DNA from: Erysipelotrichia bacterium
GTDB taxonomy: Bacteria; Bacillota_I; Bacilli_A; Erysipelotrichales; Erysipelotrichaceae
Direction of reading: 5' to 3'
Assembly: GCA_009916335.1 (NCBI GenBank)
Contig: SAAR01000002.1
Location: 1 to 48,242 of the forward strand
DNA: 48,242 nt
Made by a program: the position numbers and the translations under genes. Shown one piece after another: positions 15,673-21,875 of the stretch. The notes under the pieces were generated by a model. The model searched no databases and had not been told where the DNA came from. It worked only from the letters and a program-made list of their open reading frames with translations. How positions within the stretch are numbered: position 1 is the stretch's first letter; every line of letters starts with the position of its first letter.

Positions 15673-16467
15673 ATGAAGTTAGAAATTAAGATACCAAATA
15701 TTGATAAATTCTATGAAGAATGTGACATTGTCGAACCTACAGGACGGCAATCTGAATGGGATGAATGCGATAAACGCAATGATAAATGGTGGATTGGTTT
15801 ATCTAGAGAGGAAGTAATTGCTTCTAAATACTCTTATAAAGAGGGATTGGATAAACTAAAACAACTGGAATTAGAAACTCCGTTAGGTGGTTCAAAGAAA
15901 CTTTACAAATGGGATAATGATGATGGAGACGAAATGTCACTGGATCGATTATATGATGACTTACCTGCGATGCGGAAACGTATCAAAAATTTAGGTCAAG
16001 GAAACGGAAGATTTATAACAATTCATGCTTCGGTTGGAGAAAATGCATTTGTATCATACAATCAAATGTTAAATCGATCATATGCAATAGTACAATTAGT
16101 TGATTACCTTGAAAATCAGGGTTTTCGAGTATGTGTAGTTGCTTATAGTGATGTTGCTGACTTAGGGGCATACAAAGATAAACATATAGACCTGCTTCAC
16201 GTAGAAGTAGTTGTTAAGCAGGCTGAGGAGCCACTTAATAAAAGTCTTTTGCTTACTTGTATATCACCTTGGTTTTTGCGTGTCCATTTATTTAAATTCT
16301 GGAATGCAAAGTTTAAAACTTCTTGGGGCTATGGTCGAGCAGTCGACTGTAACTACAAGACTACAGACTCTGATATATACTTTCGAACAGGTTCCTGTTT
16401 AGAAAAATCAGAGGCGGACAATTATCTTAAAAGATATACTTCACAAATTAAAGAAGAAGATGAATAA
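15673..16467 (+). CDS. Possible VWA-like partner of the MoxR ATPase
   Basis: Encodes 264 residues, starting six bases after the MoxR-like gene. The N-terminal 90 residues are acidic and Trp-rich ('SEWDECDKRNDKWWIGLSRE'). From about residue 100 an alpha/beta domain is suggested by strands 'RFITIHASVG', 'FRVCVVAYSDVADL' and 'SLLLTCISPWFLR', with helices between. That is the strand order expected of a VWA-like Rossmann fold, but the classical DxSxS metal site is not visible. Partnership with the ATPase is inferred from adjacency and the fold guess. It could be another unrecognised phage protein. Confidence 0.6.
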   Translation: MKLEIKIPNIDKFYEECDIVEPTGRQSEWDECDKRNDKWWIGLSREEVIASKYSYKEGLDKLKQLELETPLGGSKKLYKWDNDDGDEMSLDRLYDDLPAMRKRIKNLGQGNGRFITIHASVGENAFVSYNQMLNRSYAIVQLVDYLENQGFRVCVVAYSDVADLGAYKDKHIDLLHVEVVVKQAEEPLNKSLLLTCISPWFLRVHLFKFWNAKFKTSWGYGRAVDCNYKTTDSDIYFRTGSCLEKSEADNYLKRYTSQIKEEDE

Positions 16468-16572
16468 CCCCTTACATGTAATACTTTATTCGTAAAGAGT
16501 TGTAATGTTATTCATCCCTAGTCATGAGCACATGTGTAACCGGAAACCTAGGTAAAAATAAGCTGGGCCACT

Positions 16573-16658
16573 GGGAAAGTGATGAAATTGGTATACATGA
16601 TGGACTTAAACTCCATCGGCGTAATAACGCCATACGGGTTCGAATCCTGTCTTTCCCA
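16573..16658 (+). tRNA. tRNA-Leu (anticodon UAA)
   Basis: A complete class II cloverleaf. The acceptor is GGGAAAG/CTTTCCC with discriminator A; U8 is present. The anticodon arm is ATGGA/TCCAT with loop CTTAAAC, giving anticodon UAA with U33 in place. The long variable arm is GGCG/CGCC, and the T arm has loop TTCGAAT. Length is 86 bases. The 3' CCA is not encoded. This is the only fully canonical tRNA in the window. Confidence 0.95.
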
Positions 16659-16673
16659 CAAAATAATTATTAT

Positions 16674-16892
16674 ATGAAAGAATTAGATAAACTTAAGAAT
16701 GATCTTTCTTTCATATTAAATGAAATGAAAGAACTAAGTATTCTTGCAGATAAATGTCGACCTAAACGAACTTCTTTAAAGAATCGTGGGCAATATTTTT
16801 TTGCAGATGAATATAATGCGTTAAATACAAGACGTAAAAATATTTTAAATAAGATTAACCAAGTTCGGTTAAAGTATTGGTATTGGAAGTAA
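16674..16892 (+). CDS. Small helical hypothetical protein
   Basis: Encodes 72 residues from the ATG at 16674. A longer frame from 16524 is rejected because it would translate straight through the tRNA-Leu gene. The protein is basic and helical (MKELDKLKNDLSFILNEMKE, then LNTRRKNILNKINQVRLKYW), suggesting a coiled coil or nucleic-acid contact. It is sandwiched between two tRNA genes. No family recognised. Confidence 0.6.
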   Translation: MKELDKLKNDLSFILNEMKELSILADKCRPKRTSLKNRGQYFFADEYNALNTRRKNILNKINQVRLKYWYWK

Positions 16893-16911
16893 TAAACTTC
16901 AATACTAATAA

Positions 16912-17007
16912 GAAGAGATGGCGGAATTGGTAGACGACGAGGAATATTTCCTTAGACAATTACGAATAAATAGCGTAGTCATGCGGGTTCGAGTCCCGCT
17001 CTCTTCA
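16912..17007 (+). tRNA. tRNA-like gene (Leu-like frame) with irregular anticodon and variable region
   Basis: The acceptor is perfect (GAAGAGA with TCTCTTC, discriminator A), U8 and G10 are present, the D arm is Leu-like (GCGGAATTGGTAGACG), and the T arm is GCGGG, loop TTCGAGT, CCCGC. The central 45 bases are unusual: GAGG/CCTT leaves a loop AATATTT without U33, followed by a long arm GAC..TACG/CGTA..GTC. If the loop were used as is, the anticodon would be UAU, which I do not trust. Length is 96 bases. Either a class II tRNA with an altered anticodon loop or an inserted/decoy form. Confidence 0.6.
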
Positions 17008-17017
17008 CTAAAACCTC

Positions 17018-17036
17018 AATACCCGTGAGGGGTATT
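17018..17036 (+). terminator. Perfect hairpin between tRNA-like elements
   Basis: AATACCC and GGGTATT pair perfectly around a five-base GTGAG loop, ten bases after the tRNA-like gene ending at 17007. No long T run follows, so it may be a processing or spacer hairpin rather than a terminator. Confidence 0.4.
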
Positions 17037-17042
17037 CTTAAA

Positions 17043-17108
17043 AATAGAATCATACACAGAGTATGACAGGAGTAACGCCCTAGTATAGTTTAACTCTATG
17101 TTCTATTC
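17043..17108 (+). tRNA. Short tRNA-like element with minimal anticodon arm
   Basis: AATAGAA (17043-17049) pairs perfectly with TTCTATT (17101-17107), directly preceded by a T-arm-like hairpin (TATAG, seven-base loop TTTAACT, CTATG) at the exact tRNA spacing. U8 is present and a D-arm-like hairpin CATAC/GTATG follows. Only 18 bases remain for the anticodon region, allowing at most a three-pair stem (AGG/CCT). The T loop lacks the usual TTCRA. Length is 66 bases. It may be a degenerate tRNA or a decoy RNA. Confidence 0.4.
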
Positions 17109-17214
17109 TTTTGCGTATGTGTGGATATTTATAGGAGGCAAACCTATAAAAGATTATACAAAAGTGAAAGATAAGATGGTGTTATATCAACAATCGGTAT
17201 ATTGACACGAATAA

Positions 17215-17361
17215 TATCGTTATACAAAATATGTAAGTCCATTATAAGCAATCTCAAATGAAACTATAGTACAGTATGGTATTTAGGCGAGGAGTCTTTC
17301 GAGCTTTATTTTGGTAAAGGTCTCTTATAAGTGTATGTGGGTTAGAGTCCCATAACGATAT
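17215..17361 (+). tRNA. Expanded tRNA-like element
   Basis: TATCGTT (17215-17221) pairs with AACGATA (17354-17360), which directly follows a T-arm-like hairpin GTGGG, loop TTAGAGT, CCCAT. Between them are about 115 bases, far more than a tRNA, containing CTTTA/TAAAG and GAG/CTC hairpins. The D-arm region is poor (TAC/GTA without the GG pair). It ends 39 bases before the primase gene. Of the tRNA-like elements this is among the weakest; a transcribed structured leader is an alternative. The stretch 17109-17214 before it holds only one clear hairpin (TTTATAGG/CCTATAAA, loop AGGCAAA). Confidence 0.35.
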
Positions 17362-17399
17362 AATGCTAAATTTGAGGAATTAATATTAACTTTTTTAAA

Positions 17400-18362
17400 A
17401 TGTACGACAGCACAAAGAAAAAAGAACCGCTTACAATAGAATATATATTATCTAAAGTAAGTGAATATGACATCTACGCTAGCTACATCGGGCAATTTAA
17501 GCCTGGTTTAATTTATAATTCCCCGTTCCGTAAGGATACTAATCCCTCTTTTGGGGTTTTCCTTAGTAAGCGGACGGGGAAATTGTTATTCAAAGACCAT
17601 GGGTCTGGAGTATGCGGAGATGTTATAAAATTTGTGAGAGAATACACAGGTATTAGTAATTATAATGAAGTGTTACAAGAAATTGTAAGACGTCTTAAAA
17701 TTACTAATAAAACTGTACTAAAAAGTACAAAGCCTATTGAAAGTAAAGAAACTGTCATTGGAATTGTACGACAGGCTTTCACAAAAATTGACGAACAATA
17801 CTGGGGATCATATCATATTAGTATGCCTACTTTAGAAAAGTATAACGTACATAGTATTAAATATTATCTCTGTAATGGTATTGTTAAGGGCATTTATAAG
17901 GATGAGAATCCCATGTATGCCTACAAAGTTTACAATAATTTTAAGATATATCGCCCATTAGGTGATAAATTCACTAAATGGCGTAATAATTTAACAGAAT
18001 TTGACGTACAAGGTTACGCACAATTACCTAAAAAAGGCAATCTGTTAATTATTACGAAGTCCTTAAAGGACGTAATGGTACTTCATGAGATGGGATACAA
18101 TGCAGTATCTCCTTCATCTGAGTCTACCTTCATACCAGATGTAGTCTTAAATGATTTAAAGAAGCGTTTTAAGCACATTTTATTATGTTTCGATCGTGAT
18201 ATCGCTGGCGTAAGTAATATGCGCAAGGTGAGCCTTAAAACAGGCTTAAATGGCTTCTTAGTACACAAGTCTTTTAAAGCAAAAGACATCTCAGACGCAG
18301 TAAAAACCAATGGGTTTGAGAGTGTTCATGATTGGTTAAAGAAATTATTATGGAAATATTGA
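17400..18362 (+). CDS. DnaG-like DNA primase
   Basis: Encodes 320 residues. The N-terminal region keeps the shape of the primase zinc domain ('YNSPFRKDTNPSFGVF' and 'CGDVIKFVREYTG') but most zinc-binding cysteines are gone. A TOPRIM fold follows at about 214-285: 'LLIITKSLKDVMVL' and 'LLCFDRDIAG', the latter carrying the metal-binding DxD. The glutamate normally present in the first TOPRIM motif is replaced (TKS), a pattern I associate with phage primases. It would lay down RNA primers for the DnaB-like helicase and family B polymerase. No helicase domain is fused. The next gene overlaps its end by 13 bases. Confidence 0.82.
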   Translation: MYDSTKKKEPLTIEYILSKVSEYDIYASYIGQFKPGLIYNSPFRKDTNPSFGVFLSKRTGKLLFKDHGSGVCGDVIKFVREYTGISNYNEVLQEIVRRLKITNKTVLKSTKPIESKETVIGIVRQAFTKIDEQYWGSYHISMPTLEKYNVHSIKYYLCNGIVKGIYKDENPMYAYKVYNNFKIYRPLGDKFTKWRNNLTEFDVQGYAQLPKKGNLLIITKSLKDVMVLHEMGYNAVSPSSESTFIPDVVLNDLKKRFKHILLCFDRDIAGVSNMRKVSLKTGLNGFLVHKSFKAKDISDAVKTNGFESVHDWLKKLLWKY

Positions 18363-18604
18363 TGATGTTATTAGCATTTATTGCTTTCGCAGTTGTATTT
18401 GAATTTTTTATCCTTCCTTTGTTGAAACGGTTATTCCCTTTATTCTTCATTATTATGTTGATGCAGGCAATTGCTCGAAACATTGAAGAGATTAACGAAA
18501 CTGTAGTATATTTGCAGAAAAAAGAACCTGCAAAGGTAATTGAAGTACGTAAAACTATTTCTAATATTACTACTACATTTGCAAAAAAAGTTCAGATTGA
18601 ATGA
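18350..18604 (+). CDS. Small membrane protein with cytoplasmic helical tail
   Basis: Encodes 84 residues from the ATG at 18350, overlapping the primase end by 13 bases; an ATG at 18332 is possible but overlaps more. A long hydrophobic stretch, 'LMMLLAFIAFAVVFEFFILP' and then 'LFPLFFIIMLMQAI', spans about residues 4-43 as one or two membrane helices. The tail is charged and helical (NIEEINETVVYLQKK). No holin or spanin signature is clear. Function unknown. Confidence 0.6.
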   Translation: MEILMMLLAFIAFAVVFEFFILPLLKRLFPLFFIIMLMQAIARNIEEINETVVYLQKKEPAKVIEVRKTISNITTTFAKKVQIE

Positions 18605-18619
18605 ATTAAATAATTTCCT

Positions 18620-19054
18620 ATGCAAAGTAAGAAAAAAAGGATGACTTTACAGTTGAATAAGTTTGCGAAAGCAATCTCGAGAAAGAAAAAAGTCACCAAA
18701 GTAAACAATGCAACCCCTAATGAATTTGATGGTATTAAGTTTAAAAGTAAACTTGAGACTTATACTTATCAAAAACTACAGGAAAACGGTATACATGCTG
18801 TGTATGAGGGTGAAAGATTTACTCTCATACCAGCTTTTAATTATCAGAATGAGGCTGTCAGAGCGATGACATACTTACCTGATTTTGTTGGAAAAGATTT
18901 TGTAATTGAATGTAAAGGCTTCGGTAATGATGCTTTCCCATTAAGATGGAAAATATTTAAGTACACACTATTTCAGCAAAAAGCAAATTATAAGCTATAT
19001 CTGGTTAAAAACAAGAAAGACGTTGACCAGCTTATAGAAAATCTCAAAAACTAA
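18620..19054 (+). CDS. PD-(D/E)XK endonuclease, DUF1064/Hjc-like
   Basis: Encodes 144 residues. The catalytic frame can be read: 'FKSKLETYTYQKL' with the first Glu (about 46), 'YLPDFV' with the Asp (about 88) and 'FVIECKG' giving the ExK pair (about 97-99). Spacing and the final basic segment fit phage DUF1064 nucleases, small single-domain enzymes related to Holliday-junction resolvases and VRR-type nucleases. The N terminus is strongly basic (QSKKKRM...RKKKVTK), as expected for DNA contact. Likely role: resolution or trimming of recombination and replication intermediates. It precedes a AAA+ gene by six bases. Confidence 0.8.
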   Translation: MQSKKKRMTLQLNKFAKAISRKKKVTKVNNATPNEFDGIKFKSKLETYTYQKLQENGIHAVYEGERFTLIPAFNYQNEAVRAMTYLPDFVGKDFVIECKGFGNDAFPLRWKIFKYTLFQQKANYKLYLVKNKKDVDQLIENLKN

Positions 19055-19060
19055 AAAATT

Positions 19061-20056
19061 ATGTCAGAATTTATAAAAGAAGGCAATTGTATTGTACCCA
19101 AACCAAACGGATTAGACTATGACCTAGTACCTAAAAAAGTATATAACCTCATGTATAATGAATATACTGGAGTATCTTATTTTGAAGAGGATGGCTCATT
19201 GAATTTACCAAGTAAGGTATATAGTACCGAGGATGATGACCGCTTTGTTAAGCGTGTCATAACATATTATAACAATACTGATAAACTCAGTACTGGTGTT
19301 ATGTTAAGTGGTATTAAAGGTACTGGTAAAACTGTATTGGCAAAGGTAATCGCCCGTGATTCCGGTCTTCCTGTTATTGTAGTTAATGAAAATTATCCTA
19401 CACGACGCATCAATGACTTCTTTAAGAAGTTTTCTACACCAGTGTGTGTAATCTTTGATGAGGTTGATAAGAACTGGAATACTGAATTTTTATTAGGATG
19501 GCTTGACGGAGTACAAACAAATGCTAAGAAATTAGTACTGTTTACTTGTAATGACGATAATATAGTTAGTACTTATCTAAAAGATCGTTGTTCACGTGTT
19601 CGTTATTTGCGCAAATTTGCTGCAGATGAAAACACAAAATTCCTAAAGTCTATCATTGCAGATAAAGGTATCGATGACAAAAATGATGAAATTTATAAAT
19701 TTATCACGAGTAGTTTCAATTTATTGTCAATGGACAATATTTTGTCATTCCTTGATGAGAAGATGTTATTCCCTGAGTATGACAACTTTACTATCGTTAA
19801 GGACATGAACATTAAGTTGAAAGACGAGTTCATGAAAAAAATGAGCGCATCGAAAAACCCTAACGAATCTACAAAAGATTTACTAAGTAATGTTTTGAAT
19901 AATAACTCCGAGTATTATGATGATACATCAGAATACTATGATGACAATGATGATGATGACTATGACGATGATGATGAACCATGTGATTGTCCTGAATGTC
20001 GTATGGAACGAGATAGACTTCTAAACTTATTACATGAATCTATATGTAGTAATTAA
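19061..20056 (+). CDS. AAA+ ATPase with acidic, Cys-containing tail
   Basis: Encodes 331 residues. The AAA core has Walker A 'GIKGTGKTV' (about 84-92), Walker B 'CVIFDEVDK' (about 130-138), sensor 1 'VLFTCND' and 'LKDRCSRVRYLRKF' in the arginine-finger region. A winged or helical lid follows to about 285. The tail contains the repeated SEYYDD unit, a run of Asp and a CDCPEC cluster that could bind zinc. Such single AAA+ proteins in phages act as loaders or remodellers in replication; clamp-loader-like or CDC48-like roles cannot be separated here. It lies in a tight gene series with nucleases on both sides. Confidence 0.78.
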   Translation: MSEFIKEGNCIVPKPNGLDYDLVPKKVYNLMYNEYTGVSYFEEDGSLNLPSKVYSTEDDDRFVKRVITYYNNTDKLSTGVMLSGIKGTGKTVLAKVIARDSGLPVIVVNENYPTRRINDFFKKFSTPVCVIFDEVDKNWNTEFLLGWLDGVQTNAKKLVLFTCNDDNIVSTYLKDRCSRVRYLRKFAADENTKFLKSIIADKGIDDKNDEIYKFITSSFNLLSMDNILSFLDEKMLFPEYDNFTIVKDMNIKLKDEFMKKMSASKNPNESTKDLLSNVLNNNSEYYDDTSEYYDDNDDDDYDDDDEPCDCPECRMERDRLLNLLHESICSN

Positions 20057-20075
20057 AAATTTAATTTTTACTACT

Positions 20076-20336
20076 ATGGGAATAGAAAAACCATATGAAC
20101 CAAATGATACTATCGTTTGGTATAAGTGTGCTGCATGTGGCAGTATTTTTTATGAAGACGCAGTTGAATGTAAAAAATGTCATGGGTATTTAGAAGAGAT
20201 GGAAACACCTGTTTCTGATCTTATGAAAGAACCTGGTTTTGATGATTCAATTGGTGTTAAAATTGAAGAAACTGGTGATGAAATTCTTGATCAAGTGATT
20301 GAAGAAGATGAATTACCAGTAGAAGATAAAGAGTAA
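20076..20336 (+). CDS. Small zinc-ribbon protein
   Basis: Encodes 86 residues from the ATG at 20076; the ATG at 20034 is rejected because it overlaps the upstream gene and would add a hydrophobic stretch read from non-coding AT-rich sequence. A zinc ribbon is formed by 'CAACGSIFYEDAVECKKC' (two CxxC pairs). The remainder is acidic. Rubredoxin-like or zinc-ribbon folds of this size often mediate protein or nucleic-acid contact. Its stop is one base before the next gene start, so it is probably translated with the nuclease downstream. Confidence 0.7.
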   Translation: MGIEKPYEPNDTIVWYKCAACGSIFYEDAVECKKCHGYLEEMETPVSDLMKEPGFDDSIGVKIEETGDEILDQVIEEDELPVEDKE

Positions 20337-20337
20337 T

Positions 20338-21336
20338 ATGGAAGTAAAAACACCTTATTATGAAGATTTAACAAGAATATCCAACAGTAATGTAGGTCTT
20401 TTCATAAAGAAAGGACCTCATTACTTGGGGGATACACTTAAAGGAATACAGGAAGGACTGAAAGCATCGTATTTAGACAAAGGTACGATGATACATATGT
20501 ATATCTTACAGAAAGAAGAATTCTGGGATAACTATGAAATACTAACGTTTGAAACCCCAAGTTCCAAACAACAGTTACAGTTCGCTGAAACATATGTTGA
20601 TAGTACTGAATTAGACGAAGATAGACGCGTTCTAAGCGCATATCAGGCATCTTATAGTACAAAAGGTAAGTCAGACGATAAAAGTCTCGCAGAGGGGCTA
20701 GAATTGCGTAATAAGCTTGATGATTACATTAAGTATTTACAAATTGAAAGAACTTCTAATAAGAAAGTAATTTCATTTTCTGATTTAAATCAACTAAAAA
20801 ATATTGAAGCAAATATTCGTGCTCATAAAAAAGCAAACGAACTATTATATGAACAGCCAAGTACATGTGAAGTTTATTCAGAATTTCATATTAATTGGGA
20901 TTTTGTACGACCAAATTGGAGTGTTGCATGCAAATCATTAATTGATAGATTTGTAGTAGACCATACAAATAAAAAGATAACGCTTATAGATTTAAAAACT
21001 ACAGTAGATGTTCATAACTTTGAAAAATCTATTGAAGAATATGACTATGTTAGACAGTTAGCTTTTTATAGCTTGGCACTAGAAGCATATTTTGAAGTAG
21101 AGTTAGACCTCGTGTTTAGTGACTATACTATAGAATATTACATTGTTGCAGTACAAAATAATGGTACAAATAACGTCCGTGTACTAAAGTTTTCTCATGA
21201 AGATATTGACAAAAAGTATCAGATAATCCACGATGCATTAAGAGAGATAGAATGGCATATTACCACTGACCAGTGGGATCATTCTAAAATCTATTATACA
21301 GGAGATGGATCAGAAACTTACAAACCAGCGTGTTAA
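20338..21336 (+). CDS. RecB/RecE-type PD-(D/E)XK exonuclease
   Basis: Encodes 332 residues. The N-terminal 'RISNSNVGLFIKKGPHYL' and 'KGTMIHMYILQKEEF' match the opening of RecE/YqaJ-like exonucleases. The catalytic part is at about 200-245: 'LIDRFVVDHTNKKITLIDLK' giving D...DxK, followed by the QxxxY-type motif in 'YVRQLAFYSLAL'. These enzymes degrade double-stranded DNA ends to leave single strands for annealing. Together with the Sak4-like ATPase and SSB-like protein the phage has a complete annealing-type recombination set. The downstream gene starts within its last 32 bases. Confidence 0.8.
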   Translation: MEVKTPYYEDLTRISNSNVGLFIKKGPHYLGDTLKGIQEGLKASYLDKGTMIHMYILQKEEFWDNYEILTFETPSSKQQLQFAETYVDSTELDEDRRVLSAYQASYSTKGKSDDKSLAEGLELRNKLDDYIKYLQIERTSNKKVISFSDLNQLKNIEANIRAHKKANELLYEQPSTCEVYSEFHINWDFVRPNWSVACKSLIDRFVVDHTNKKITLIDLKTTVDVHNFEKSIEEYDYVRQLAFYSLALEAYFEVELDLVFSDYTIEYYIVAVQNNGTNNVRVLKFSHEDIDKKYQIIHDALREIEWHITTDQWDHSKIYYTGDGSETYKPAC

Positions 21337-21796
21337 ATACGTAAATGATATTATCCTTGCCCTATTATTTAGTGACAAGGGTTTAGAAAAAAAAGATATA
21401 TTTATAAAGGGTTTTATAAGTGTATACTTTGATGATATAGAACGACCTTATTTAGATAATCATGTCTTTATAATGTATGATACGAATGAAGTTGATGGTG
21501 ATTATGTTCGTCTTTTAAGTAAGATTGAAAATATGCCTAACTATTATTCATCATATAATATAATGATATCTGGAGTATGGTATAAGGTATTCTGCTTTAC
21601 ATTAAACCCGAAATACAAAAAAGAATTTAACTTACTTAAAAAAGGTAAGTTAACCCGTATTAAATCTCTTACAAAGAGTACAATTCTTGAATATAATTTT
21701 GATGAAATATCAGACTTGTCTATGTTTATGTCAGAAGATATTCCTGAATTAAAAAAAATTATTCCAGAACAGGACTTCATCCCTGAAATGGAATAA
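21305..21796 (+). CDS. Hypothetical protein, last gene of the plus-strand block
   Basis: Encodes 163 residues; the start at 21305 overlaps the exonuclease gene by 32 bases. The chain looks like a mixed alpha/beta fold ('IFIKGFISVYFDDIERPYLD', 'SYNIMISGVWYKVFCFTLNP') ending in an acidic tail (ELKKIIPEQDFIPEME). No nucleotide-binding or catalytic motif. No family recognised. It is followed by a bidirectional terminator where the two gene blocks meet. Confidence 0.7.
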   Translation: MDQKLTNQRVKYVNDIILALLFSDKGLEKKDIFIKGFISVYFDDIERPYLDNHVFIMYDTNEVDGDYVRLLSKIENMPNYYSSYNIMISGVWYKVFCFTLNPKYKKEFNLLKKGKLTRIKSLTKSTILEYNFDEISDLSMFMSEDIPELKKIIPEQDFIPEME

Positions 21797-21816
21797 CTCA
21801 TTACTTCATACTACAA

Positions 21817-21862
21817 ATAAAAAAGCCCCAAGGTACAATTTGTATTAAGGGGCTTTCTTTAT
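21817..21862. terminator. Bidirectional intrinsic terminator at the convergence point
   Basis: AAAAAAGCCCC pairs with GGGGCTTT, with an inner TACAA/TTGTA pairing. T-rich tracts follow on the right for the plus strand and on the left (as A run) for the minus strand. It separates the plus-strand replication block from the minus-strand virion block. Confidence 0.88.
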
Positions 21863-21875
21863 TATTTTTTTTTAA

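Noticed and set aside
16524..16673. Longer start for the small gene ending at 16892
   Set aside because: The extension would translate the tRNA-Leu gene; the ATG at 16674 follows the tRNA.
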